From assembly GCA_964019135.1 (NCBI GenBank), contig OZ025260.1, forward strand, positions 23,616,254 through 23,680,253: a stretch of DNA of 64,000 nt, given 5' to 3'. This document shows, one piece after another, positions 31,321 to 44,058 of this stretch. Made by a program: the position numbers and the translations under genes. Source of the DNA: Arenicola marina. Taxonomy: Eukaryota; Annelida; Polychaeta; Arenicolidae. Under the pieces are notes generated by a model, which saw nothing but the letters and a program-made list of their open reading frames with translations, searched no databases and was not told where the DNA came from. Every line of letters begins with the position of its first letter. Position 1 is the stretch's first letter.

Positions 31321-33991
31321 AAGAAGTCAGTGAGGACACTGATGATGACGAAAATCGACTCTAGGTCGAAGAGCGTGTCTATCTGAACATGTTGATCGAA
31401 ACCGCGACCGCCCACGATGATTATTAAGGGAATGAGGGCCATTTCTAGATTGCGATTTGAGCTGAACAGCGCATATAGGAGGCAATTTTGGATGAACAGC
31501 GCGTATACGGGACAATTCGGGCTAAACAGCGCGTACAACGGGAAATTTAAGCCAAATAGCGCATTCATCCGACAACGTGCGCACCGCAGGCTCTATTTGG
31601 AGCAGTGTGCAATGAGCAATTAACCGATATTAACGGAATTACAGGTAAAACCGTCGCTTGTGCCGATGACGTGACAATCGCGTCATGTGACGAATCTTCC
31701 GCCCAAGAATTTAATGCCATATTAGAGTTTAAGTGAACATGAAATTTTCTCAAGAGCGATTGCTTAACTCATTATGAATGGCGCTACGAATTTTACTTTT
31801 TATCTAATAATACGTCATCGTGACGCGACATGACGTCGTTTGACGTTTGCAAAAATGCTTAAGATGGCTTCTATTTCTTTAATATACCTACGTATCAACT
31901 CGTTCTATGACAGCTATTGCCAAAGTGGCTGAAAATAAAGCAAACCCAACATGTCGTAGGAGCACGTTAGCTATGACGTCATTTTTGACGCATACTTATC
32001 CCCTGCGCCAAACAAGTTACACACGGCACAAAATGTCTCTGAACACGACCTGCAACGTCAAGCAACCCGAAAGTCGCCATACCTTGTAATAGCTGAGTAA
32101 TAGCCTACTTAAGATATGTGACGTCATGACGTCTTGGTGACGTTATGACGTGACGCACGACAACGTCCAAGCGGCAATATGCCAAGCTTTACTGCCACAA
32201 CTTATTCGATTAAACAGCTAGCCGATAGTAAGATTAGTCCTTCAGCTATGGCTTGGCGAAATGGTCAAAAATTGCATTAGCTTATCATTGCGGAAACACG
32301 GAGACCGACGACAAGAACAAAGAACACTGTAAGCGAAGTGATATAGCAACTAATTTGTTTCTTTCACTATTTTTCTGACCATCAATGTTCCCTACCATTT
32401 GACGCAAACGTCACAGCTCTAGCTTGTTTTTCTGATTTTTGACGATTTTTTCAAGATGGACACAATCTCCATTCACTCATCATTGGCGGCCCCGCAAAGG
32501 TGTCGTCCCACTTCGGAGCGCTCTAGCACCATAACTAGACAACCTCCGCCTAATTAAAGCACTAAGTGATCTGAAGATGCTTATTGGCAACTAGTTGGCG
32601 AAAAGAATGCAATTTTAGCATTTGTATTTGATTTCTGACGATTTTTCTTTAAATGGCCAGAATCTGTATGTTTATCATTAGGCCAGTGGCTTCGTTGCCA
32701 TGGAAACAAAAAGTAATACAGAGATCGCCGGGTTTTTCTATAAATTGCTTTAAGGTGATATTACCTCACTGTGTGGCGAAGGAGACTGAAATAGCTTGAG
32801 CGGAAGTAGGTCATATTCGACCAAGTTCATTTTTCCCCGTAGGATCCAATGTTAAACGATTTCGACTATATACCGAAAAGTAATAATGCTATGTCACCAT
32901 GTTGACAGATTATGACTCAGCTTAGCATTATCCATCCACAGCTGCAAGTATTGAGCGATGGCTTGAATAGGACGCCCGTGGGAGCCGCTGCCAGTGCCAA
33001 AAAGCCGTATCTTTCACCATTGGCCAAATTTCGAAAAAATCCTGTGACGTCACTTTCATCTTCAATTGCATATGATAAGCACTGTTGCTACTAGGTATCA
33101 TGTTTAACTAAGACAAAAATCCCGGTGTTGTTTGCTGGAGGCACTTGCGACATACGCGACAAAACATTTTTTCCCAGCCTAAAGATACAGCCCTTTTAAC
33201 ATGGGAAGTCCCATAGAGAAATTCCCCCGGCCCTGGAACCGGAAGTAAGATAAGAAGGTATTGTTTTTAGTTTGTAGCTATACGAGGAATTACTTTCCCT
33301 ACAATATAATGCTACTCTCGCATTTTTGTGATTTTTTTCAGATTTTTGATGATTTTTTGTAAGTACCGAAAGTGACGTCATCGTTACGTCACGTGACGTA
33401 TCAGAAAAGTCTAAGATTCAACACAAGTCATCACAATTCATATTTCTATGACATATTTAAACATAATAGCAATAGCTTGCTGGCAAATGTGCCAAAAAGC
33501 GAAAAAACTGACAGAGGTCATTTAGTGCGTTTTCCGCAAAACCTATGATCTCGTTTTCCTCGAAAATGAGTATTACGCATCAAAAAGTAAACAATACCCA
33601 AAAACTGCACCTAAAAGAGGGGCACATTTTAAAACTAATTCGAGATCTCTAGCTTTAATATTAACGGAGATATAAGCGTTTTTAGTTATTTTTTCAAAAA
33701 ATCGCTGTGACCTTGACCTTTGACCTTTCGACCTGCGTGACGAGTATGTTGTAGCCCTATTAGCTGGCTATAAGATGTTAAAGATTGCAAAACGATACAT
33801 GCAGCAGTTAGACCACAAAGAGACTTTCCGTTTTTGAGTGGGACAGACATACATACATACATACATACATACATACATACATACATACATACATACATAC
33901 ATACATACATACATACATACATACATACATACACACAAACACGACCAACCGACATATGCCGAAAATTGAAAATTTCAATTTTCGTCATAAC
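31321..33991 (+). repeat. Unit 7, long form with variant head and 30-bp block
   Basis: Counterpart of unit 5. The 30-bp block is at about 31445-31570, GTTGCCATGGAAAC at 32694. The longest (TACA)n tract in the window (33848-33932, about 21 repeats) lies in its tail, before the palindrome. Confidence 0.85.
33848..33932 (+). repeat. (TACA)n microsatellite, longest in window
   Basis: About 21 uninterrupted TACA repeats; the matching site in the left duplicate (near 24095) has only about four. Confidence 0.95.
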
Positions 33992-34985
33992 AAGAAGTCA
34001 GTGAGGACACTGATGATGACGAAAATCGACTTTGGGTCAAAGAGCGTGTCTTTTGCAACCAGTCCCGACTCTCTAGCGTCGCTATCGGCCATCGACGAGT
34101 AAGGAATGCCGGTCGATATCGCCGTTCACTCATAATGGGAACCTCGCCAAAGGGGGGTGCAACTCTCGCGAGCGCTCTAGCGGTCAAACTAAGCGTCCTA
34201 GAGCAATTATATCGCGATTTCCGCGGGTCAACTTGCCATCTCTCTCTCGCTCCATGCCAAATCTGGGCTCCCAACCTCAATTATTAACCGAGTTATGGCC
34301 CTTTGAACGTCGAAACGCCACAAAAGTCCCATAGAGAAATGCCGTCGGCCCTGGAACCGGAAGTAAGATAGGAACGTATCGTTTTTACTTTGAAGCTCTA
34401 AGGAGAACCTCGTTTCCTACAACTGACCTACTATTTTTATGATTTTTTTCCGATTTTTGCCGATTTTTGGTAAGAACCAAAAGTGACGTCATCGTGACGT
34501 CAGGTGACGCATTAGAACACTCTAAGATTCAACACAAGTCATCTCAGTTCATATTTCTATGACATATTGGAAAGTCATAGCGATAGCTTAAAGGTAAATG
34601 GGTCAAAAAGCGAAAACACTGACAGAGGTCATTTAGTGCGTTTTCCTCAAAACTGATCAGCTCATTTTACTCGAAAATTAGTATACGCATCAAAAAGTGG
34701 ACAATACATGAAAACTGCGCCCTAATTAGTAGCACATTCTGAAACTTACCAGAGACCTTTAGCTTTAATATTAACGGAGATAAGAGCGTTTTTATTCGTG
34801 TTTCTAGCTGTAATACTGAGCGAGTCAGACCGGAAAATGTGTTTTGGACGTATGACGTCACCGTGACGTTGACGTTTGACCGATTTCACCCGGCAACGAA
34901 CTTGACCTGAGATTAGACTGGCATCTGTTGGCGAAGTTTGACAACGATAGCTGCAAGTGTTCGACAGTTATCGTGCTCACAGACA

Positions 34986-35026
<41 letters not shown>

Positions 35027-35780
35027 GACTGACGAAACAGTGGCCCAATGATAAAGCATAGAGATTCTGGATAAGTTAGACAATTCGTCAAAAATCGGAA
35101 AAACAAGCTAGATCTGAAATCTTTGCGGCTAATAACTAGGAAAGGAAAACGTAATTTCGTCAATCCATAACTGAAAGGCTGATGCGCATACCGCCGTGCT
35201 GGTCAACATTTTGGGGTTGTCGGGCAAAACGTTCGCTTCTTATTATTTTGACTTTGCCGTCATGCCATGACGTCATCATGATGTGTTTTACAATGGCCAT
35301 TACTCGGCTATACGTTATAGTGACTTCGGTTTATTTGTACCTTGTACATTATACCCAGGGACAAGTACTGCCATTCGTAAATTTATTTGCGGTCCCTAAA
35401 CGTGTGCGTAAAAAATGACGTCGTAATTAAAGTGAGCCGACGTCATTGTGGACTCGTTTCGTGTTCACTTACTTTAGTATTAGTTTCCATCACTGTCAGT
35501 TAATAAGTAATTAAACTGGCAAATTAGAAGCCAATTTGCTACGTGTTGGTAAGCGTCGGCGACGTCTTATGACGTCACGTCAAAAATAAGCAAGCTAGAG
35601 CTGCGATCTTTGCGGCACTTAGTGGGGATCATTCATGGATAAAAAGGCATTTGCGCAGAATTCAGACAGTGTGCTTGGCGTGGGCACCCGGTCACTACAG
35701 AGAGCGGTACCTTCATAGGTCAGTTGCCGTTGCCCATCATAAGTGAGTGGGGAAATCGACTACGTGCATTTTCTTGGTTA
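33992..35780 (+). repeat. Unit 8, short form, (CA)n and reverse segment
   Basis: Counterpart of 24170-25965: short unit to about 34986, (CA)n 34987-35021, then the reverse-oriented segment. Confidence 0.8.
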
Positions 35781-37645
35781 GACGAACCACCGCTCGCGCA
35801 GTATTGATGGTAAAGCGTTGCAACTGACAATAGTCTATTTTAGTATGTTTGTTTGTATGTCCTCCTATGTACATTAGTGTCGGCGCTTAAAGGGCGCCAC
35901 AGACGTGTGCGTATACGAGTGTGTGTGTGAGGGAGGGCGGGGGGGTAAAAGCCCCTAACCCGCCCTCTCAGTTGTTACTTAAGTGTACCGAGAACGATCA
36001 ATCATTAGATGTGACGCAAAACGGCCTGACGATAAAAAAAGCTCATGATATGTGTGGCTGTATGTTGGCCTATACACCCTGTAAATATTCACATGTTACT
36101 GTAATGAAATATCTTCAATTTGAACCAATTGATTTACCCAATGAACACTTGCCATGTATCTATGTATTTTATTTGTACTACAGGGCCCAAACATTTAAAT
36201 TAATGAATCTGTCGGTACACAGATATGCGCCCTGCGGCTGATTGAACACGACAGAATTGATTCGCCAGTTTGTAAAATAGTGCCTTGTAATGATCTTAAG
36301 ATTTGGTATAATAGACGAAATGTTTGTGCAAGACTGAAGGTGATATGTGTATTCTAGGCGACGCAATGTGCCCTTATCTGCCAATCACCCAAATGAGGAG
36401 AGTGGAATAAATTTACTGCAAATAGCAGTTGATTAGGGTATCGGTCCGTTATCTAGATAATCGCAAACTACGAGCGGGGGAGGGTGGGGGTGGGGGGGGG
36501 GGAGGTGGCGCGCGGTAAAGCCCCTATCTTTTTCACCTTCGAAACCCGCCCGCACTTAGGGGCGTTTCACCCTGAAAATCTGCTCGAAAAAGGCGTTTTA
36601 TCGCCGAAATCCGCACGGAAGGGGTGTTTAACCTTCAAAATGTTGCAGTTCCATGCAGAGCCCCTTTTCACGGCCAACCCGCTCTTTGAAAGAACGTTCT
36701 TGCCCAACCCCCGGTCGCAAGTTTTAAAATGTTTCCTCAATAGGGGTATATCTCTTTCACCACAAATGTCAGCTCTGTCCGGCATCAATTGGCACCCGGT
36801 GTGGAAGGGGCGGTTGGCTGCTCGTGTTCTTCGGGCGGGCAACCCTAATCTGAGACGGCTTGAGGGAGTCGGCCCGCCGAGCATGTGATAAAACATGATA
36901 CGAGACACGATATACGTCATACAGACACGTGATACACGATAGGATCATTATGGCGAGACGTGTGAGGGGGATGGGGACAGCCATGACAGAAAAACCTTAT
37001 GTCCAAATAGGTTGTGTGAGTACGCCTGAAGAATATTTACACCATAGCGACCCTGTAAAAATGGTAATATAAATTCCTGGTCTTGTTTATTTATTTGTCT
37101 GACTTTGTACTATACATGACTCAGTGTTGTTGATGACCCGATATGAGAAACTTTATACGCAGAAAGTGCGGCGACAACATGCATGGCCGATAGGTTCGCT
37201 ACATATATTATTAGCGATAAGGTACCTCTTACCCCCACCTCACCACAAATCGTGGCCCGCCGTTTGCCGTCCGCGCCCTAAAATTTATGGCACCAGCACA
37301 AAAGGGGTGAAAAAGAACGTTTTTTGGGTGGAGGCAGACCGTGACGGCTTGGGGGCGTCGGCCCGCCGAGCTACGAAAGCTTTATTTATTACGTCTATCG
37401 CTCCAGGCGCCTATTTCACTGACTGACATACCTCACCACAAACCGTCGCCCGACTTTTGCCGTCCGCGCCCTATAATTAATGACCCCAGCACAAAGGGGT
37501 GAAAATGAATGTTTTTTGGGGGGAGGCAGACCGTGACGGGCTTGGGGGCGTCGGCCCGCCGAGAAAAGTCGGGTTCGAACCCCCAACTTCCAGGCGCTCT
37601 GGCACCGTTACGTTTCTCACTCCGGGTTCGAGCTGAGATTGGATT
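35781..37645. other. Non-coding accessory segment of the right duplicate
   Basis: Counterpart of 25966-27830, with G-tract at 36477-36503, two 190-bp direct repeats (37233-37563) and the B-box-bearing fragment. No gene seen. Confidence 0.55.
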
Positions 37646-38988
37646 ACGTCACCCCTATCCGCCAGGGTAAGTTTGGTGCTCAGGTGTTATTTAGTTTTCG
37701 ACCTACAACCGAGCACTCGACATTTACAATAGTCAAGGTCACGACCTTGAACCTTGACCCAGATTGCTGAAATATAACCAATTTAAAGATACGACCTTAA
37801 GTAATCGTTGTGTCAAAGATAAGTCACGTGGCTTATAGATGTCTATGTTTTGAGCTCCTAGTAAATTTCAAAAATATCCTATCTTTTACCATTGGGCAAT
37901 TTTTGCGTTGCCATGGAAACAAAAAGTAACTGTCCGATCAGGATAGTTTTTGATATAGGGTACTTGAGTGGAACCCTTCATGTCCCTTCAAAGTCTCGTG
38001 TCAATCGCATGGAGATTTAAAGGAAAAAATTGTTGTGGAAAATTTTGAAATTTCCAGAGCCTGTCGCGTGAAAACTATTGTTCCTACGTAAAATTTAATA
38101 GCGATAGCGAGAAATATTCAGGACGAATACTGCCAGTTCGATCGCCGTAATTCTTGGCATAGTCTATCTGGGTGGCGGACCGAATGTCCCTGCCAAGCCG
38201 TATCGAGGCTTTATAATGGGCTTGGCAATGTTAAAGTGTGATTATTTGTCAGCGTCGAAACTACTGGTATTTCGATGGCATTTGGCATACATGATGTCAG
38301 TAATATGGGGGCATATTCCACCACATATGAGTCATCTACCTGCATTTATGTAGTCACAGCGATTTTTTTGCACTGTCTGCAATGTCAAAATTGATCATCC
38401 AATAACTCGAAAACTAAATATTAACAAAGTTACGCGGGAAAACATGTTTCGTAACCTTGACCTTGAGGTGACCTTGACCTTGGAAGCGTGACCTTGGTCA
38501 ATATAATATTTTACGCCCAAATACTAATGTCATATCTCACGCAAGGTGTGGTTTGTCTGACATGTACCCTTCATGGAGAAATTAAGGAGGCCTGATTCCC
38601 GCCAAAATGCTCTCATAGGGTCCCATGTTAAATTTTGGGAATTTTTAGCAGGAAAACTATTCGGGAGATTTGCACAAATGAAAAACGATATAGAAGGTAC
38701 TAATGGGCCCAATACGTGAAATAATTTGCAGCATGATTGAATGGAAACTGCGAACGTTATAGCGATGTTCCCGTTTTTTGGTTCTATCTTTCAATGGTTA
38801 AGCGAATTTCAACAAATTCCTGTGACCTTGACCTTTGACCTACATGGCCCATCTACAAACGTAGATGGGCCAATTGCCATTCCGCATCTTTCTGTGAATT
38901 TGGAAGTCGATATCTTAAGGCATTCGAAAGATAATGTCTTACGTTACAAACAGACAGACACAGACAAATTGAAAATTTCCGTCTTAAC
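37646..38988 (+). repeat. Second-subfamily repeat, right duplicate
   Basis: Counterpart of 27831-29212. GTTGCCATGGAAAC at 37907. The end palindrome is damaged: only TTGAAAATTTCCGTCTTAAC remains. Confidence 0.75.
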
Positions 38989-41100
38989 GAGACATGACGT
39001 CATTTCACGTGCGCGAAAATGCTCAAGATGGCTTCTATTTCTTTAATGTACCTACTTATCAACTCGGGTTATGACAGCTATTGCCAAAGTGGCTGAAAAT
39101 AAAGCAAACCTAACATTTCGTAGGAGCACGTTAGCTATGACGTCATTTTTGACGCATACTTATCCCCTGCGCCTAAAAAGTTACACACGGCACAAACTGT
39201 CCCTGAACACGACCTGCAACGTCAAGCAACCCGAAAGTCGCCATACCTTGTAATAGCTGAGTAATAGCCTACGTAAGATATGTGACGTCATGACGTCACG
39301 GTGACGTTATGACGTGACGCACGACAACGTCCAAGCAGCAATATGCCAACCTTTACTGCCACAACTTATTCGATTAAAGAGCTAGGCGATAGAAAGATTA
39401 GTCCTTCAGCTATGGCTTGGCGAAATGGTCAAACATTGCATTAGCTTATCATTGCGGAAACACGGAGACCGACGACAAGAACAAAGAACACTGTAAGCGA
39501 AGTGATATTGCAACTAATTTGTTTCTTTCACTATTTTTTTGACCATCAATGTTCCCTACCATTTGACATCAACATCACAGCTCTACCTTGTTTTCCTGAT
39601 TTTTGACGATTTTTTCAAGATGGACACAATCTCTATTCACTCATCATTGGCGGCCCCGCAAAGGTGCCGTCCCACTTCGGTGCGCTCTAGCGCCATAACT
39701 AGACAACATCCGCCGGATTAAAGCACTAAGTGATCTGAAGATGCTTATTGGTAACTAGTTGGCGAAAAGATTGCAATTTTAGCATTTGTATCTGATTTCT
39801 GACGATTTTTCTTTAATATGCCAGAATTTATATGTTTATCATTGGGCCAGTGGCTTCGTTGCCATGGAAACAAAAAGTAATACAGAGATCGCCGTGTTTT
39901 TCATATAACTTGCTTTAAGATGATATTACCGCACTGTGTGGCGAAGGAGACTGAAATAGCTCGAGCGAAAGTAGGTCATATTCGATCAAGTTCATTTTTC
40001 CCCATAGGATCCCATGTTAAACGATTTCGACTATATACCGAAAAGTAATGTAGCTATGGAACCATGTTGACAGATTATGACTCAGCTTAGTATTATCCAT
40101 CCACAGCTGCAAGCATTGAGTGATGGGTTGAATAAGACACCCGTGGGAGCCTCTGCTAACACCAAAAAGCCGTATCTTTCACCATTGGCCAAATGTAAAA
40201 AAATTCCTGTAACGTCACTATTTGCTCTAATTGCATATGGTAAGCACTGTGGCTACTAAACGTCATGTTCAACTAACGAAAACATCGCGGTGTTGTTTGC
40301 TGGAGGCACTTGTGAAATACGCGACAAAACATTTTGTCCCAGCCTAAAGATACAGCCCTTTTAACATGGGAAGTCCCATAGAAAAATTCCCCCGGACCTG
40401 GAACCGGAAATAAGATAGGAACGTATTGTTTTTAGTTTGTAGCTATACGAGGAACTACTTGTCCTACAATATAATGCTACTCTCGCATTTTTGTGATTTT
40501 TTTCTGATTTTCGATGATTTTTTGTAAGTACCGAAAATGACGTCATCGTGACGTCACGTGACGTATCTGGAAACTCTAAGATTTGACACAACTCATCTCA
40601 ATTCATATTTCTATGACATATTTAAACATAATAGCGATAGCTTGAGGGCAAATGTGCCAAAAAGCGAAAAAACTGACAGAGGTCATTTAGTGCGTTTTCC
40701 GCAAAACCTATGATCTCGTTTTCCTCGAAAATGAGTATTACGCATCAAAAAGTGAACAATATCCAAAAACTGCACATAAAAGAGGGGCACATTTTGAACC
40801 TAATTCGAGATCTCTAGCTTTAATATTAACGGAGATATAAGCGTTTTTAGTTATTTTTTCCAAAAATCGCTGTGACCTTGACCTTTGACCTTTCGACCTG
40901 CGTGACGAGAATGTTGTAGCCCTATTAGCTGCCTATAAGATGTTAAAGATTGCGAAACGATACATGTAGCAGTTAGGCCACAAAGAGACTTCCCGTTTTC
41001 GAGTGGGACAGACATACATACATACATACATACATACATACACACAAACACGACCAACCGACATATTCCGAAAATTGAAAATTTCAATTTTCGTCATAAC
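38989..41100 (+). repeat. Partial long unit starting at the sub-head, right duplicate
   Basis: Counterpart of 29213-31320. GTTGCCATGGAAAC at 39858. Ends with (TACA)n and palindrome. Confidence 0.85.
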
Positions 41101-42060
41101 AAGAAGTCAGTGAGGACACTGATGATGACGAAAATCGACTTTGGGTCAAAGAGCGTGTCTTTTGCGACCAGTCCCGACTCTCTAGCGTCGCTATTAGGCG
41201 AACGTCGGCCATCGACGAGTAAGGAGTGCCGGTCGATATCGCCGTTTACTCATAATCGGAGCCTCAGCGAAAGGGGTGCAACTCTTGCGAGCGCTCTAGC
41301 GGCCAAACTAAGCGTTCTAGAGCAATTTTATCGCGATTTTCGCTGGTCAACCCGCCATCTGTCTCTCGCTTCATGCCAAATCTGGGCTCCCCAGCTCAAT
41401 TATTAACCGAATTATGGCCCTTTGAACGTCGAAACGCCACAAAAGTCCCATAGAGAAATGCCGTCGGCCCTGGAACCGGGAGTAAGATAGGAACGTATCG
41501 TTTTTACTTTGCAGCTATACGAGGAACCACTTTCCCCACACAATGACGCTACTCGTGTATTTTTATGATTTTTTGCCGATTTTTGACGATTTTTTCAAGA
41601 TGGACACGATCTCCATTCACTCATCATTGGCGACCCCGCGAAGGTGTCGTCCCACTTCGGAGGGCTCTAGCGCCATAACTAGACAACCTCCGCCTAATTA
41701 AAAGACTAAGTGATCTGAAGATGCTTATTGGCAACTAGTTGCAATTTTGCAATTTTGCAAGATTGCAATTTTAGCATTGTTATCTGATTTTTGACGATTT
41801 GTTCTTTAAATGGCAAGAATCTGTATGTTTATCATTAGGCCAGTGGGCCATGGAAACGAAAACTAGTTTTGTGATCACCGTGTTTATCTTGCAACTTGCT
41901 TTTCGATGATAGTACCTCACTGTGTGGCGAACGAGACTGAAATAGTTTAAGCGGAAGCAGGTCATATTTACTCAAGTTCATTTTTCCCCATAGGATCCCA
42001 TGTTAAACGATTTCGACTATATACCGAAAAGTAATATAGATATTGCACTATGTTCACAGA
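41101..42060 (+). repeat. Unit 9, chimeric and truncated
   Basis: Runs as head plus short-form tail to about 41575, then jumps at GATTTTTGACGATTTTTT into the middle of a long unit (AAGATGGACACGATCTCC). The X-box-like site is damaged (GGGCCATGGAAACG). A small GCAATTTT expansion sits near 41740. Ends near 42060 where single-copy-looking DNA begins. Confidence 0.75.
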
Positions 42061-43200
42061 TTTGAACACCCCTAGCCTGTTAATTGTGTCCGTTGGCCAC
42101 TATTAACGGTCTATTTGTCACAGGGTTAGATTGAAAACTATGTCGAGTTGATTACCGTACATTAATCAATACCGATTAGAACATTATCGATTGGAATGGG
42201 ACAAGATTTGACCTTGGGAAGTGAAAAATATACATTTTTTAAATCGTAAAATGTTTTTCGATCCGTTCGATACGAGATAAGCATCGCCTGAGTAAGTACA
42301 TACATCAACGAAAACCTCAGAAGACGTACTATGTAACTGTCTATGGTTTGTAACCCAACAATGTAGAGAAAAGACCTAAAATCAAGAAATTGATTTTCCC
42401 GCCCAAATTTGATGTGAGGTGGGGAGATAGCGCCTTTGCTCCTTAATTATGGCTATATTAAATATATTTTGTGCCAATGTTGTTGACAATTATTGTAGTA
42501 GAGAGAGTGGCTATTTGCAGCGGACCCCTATATGTTATGTAGGTTTTCGTTTTTTCGTATGTTCAAGCTGTAAGAATCCCCCAAATGACTGAAAATGGGT
42601 GTTGTTGATATTAGAGTGTGAAAACACTTTTAGGGTAATGCAGTTATATTTTAATTTTCTGGGTAGAAACCTGTCGTTGCATGTGCGCATTCAGATAATA
42701 TATGAGGTTAGATGAAAATGGAAAACCATATATATAGTTTAATTTTGTCAAGATAGAAATAGTCTTTGAAAAAAGTATATTTTTGGGGGGCAGGGGGGGG
42801 GGGAATGATTTGTTGTTGCTAAGCGTATTTTGGCGGTGAAAATGGAGGGGGGAGGCTTTACCGCGGACCCCCCCCCCCCCCCCCCCCACCAGGAGGAAGA
42901 TTGCACTGCCGCATAGCGGATATATCGGTTCCAAATTGTAGTGCGCATGCGCGAATTTTGAAATTTATTGCGGAAAGGCGAGTGGACTCCTGCGGCATGT
43001 GTAGAAGATGGGCTTATGTCTGAGACTGTTGTAAAAACAACTGTCTGAGACTGTCTCAGATGTGTCTGGTTCTTGGGCTGCATAGGTCTATACTGAGCTA
43101 GAGTAAATGTTTAAATGTATCTATTGTCACTGCCGCTGTTAAATTTTACCTGCATCCGCTGAAGTAGTTTATACTTCGAAAGCTGCTCATATACAGCTAA
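42061..43200. other. Gene-free region with G- and C-tracts
   Basis: No gene recognised. A G-tract at 42784-42803 and a C-tract of about 20 bases near 42869-42888 flank a short segment and could pair with each other or form quadruplexes. Confidence 0.5.
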
Positions 43201-43202
43201 TA

Positions 43203-44056
43203 CCGTAGTTGCTCGATTAAGGGCCCCTGTTTGAATAAGCGCCCGTTTGAATAAGCGCCCGGTCAATGAGACACACAAAATAAATAAGCGCCCGGGCTTG
43301 AATAAGCGCCCGGGCTTGAATAAGCGCCCGGACTTGAATAATGCATTACGTTCTCTGCAATGCGAGGTATTATACAATTACAGCTATAGTATTTGATATA
43401 AGATTATATTTAAACTGAGACAGGGCTGATAGCCCCCTTGTGCTGGCTTCCTAACATCGCGGATGAGTTAATATGAAAGAAACTGTTTTCGCTTGCTTGT
43501 CTTTGTAATATCCTTCTACTGATTTCTATAGGTAGGGGTGGACTTCGCAATAGTGATTGTGTTGTGGACGAAGGTGTTATGTGGGATGGGGTAGGGGTGC
43601 GTAAAAGTGTCGCGGCCTATGCTTGTTCAATTAAATGGCTTCCTCACAGATAATCGTGTTCAGATAAAGGAAACAATCTGTTGCACTGAAGGTGTTAGGT
43701 GGGGGGTAGTAGGGGGCGGGTAAAAGTGGCGCAGCTTCTCATGATTGCACACATTTACCGTAACATAAAAGACGCAGTTGTTCGCTTGGATACATTTTTT
43801 TAAATTGCACTTAACAAACAGAGTTCACCAGTTGAGGATGAAGATGACTATAACATTCCTCTTGCCGAGTTTCGCCTCCGATGATGTCATGTTACATAGT
43901 CAATAAACGCATTCACAAAAAAAAAAATTCTTGTCAAAATCGTCACAAAAAATTATTAAGCGCCCGGGTTCGAATAAGCGCCCGTTTGAATAAGCGCCCG
44001 GGGAATTGTATGCTCGAAAAAAATAACCGCCCGGGCGTTTACTCGAGCAACTACGG
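43203..44056. mobile_element. MITE with TA target duplication and GAATAAGCGCCCGG subterminal repeats
   Basis: Terminal inverted repeats CCGTAGTTGCTCGA (43203-43216) and TCGAGCAACTACGG (44043-44056), each flanked by TA (43201-43202, 44057-44058). Both ends carry several copies of GAATAAGCGCCCGG in opposite orientation (43232-43340 and 43958-44000). The roughly 600-bp centre has no transposase. TA target sites suggest a Tc1/mariner-type mobiliser, not proven. Confidence 0.8.
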
Positions 44057-44058
44057 TA

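Larger units (their letters stand above)
31321..41100 (+). repeat. Right copy of the 9.7-kb tandem duplication
   Basis: Collinear with 21658-31320. Differences seen: a (TACA)n expansion at 33848-33932, a new 28-bp hairpin at 38845-38872, and loss of about 30 bp just before 38980 that removes the left arm of the inner palindrome. Identity looks high, so the duplication is fairly recent. Confidence 0.9.
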
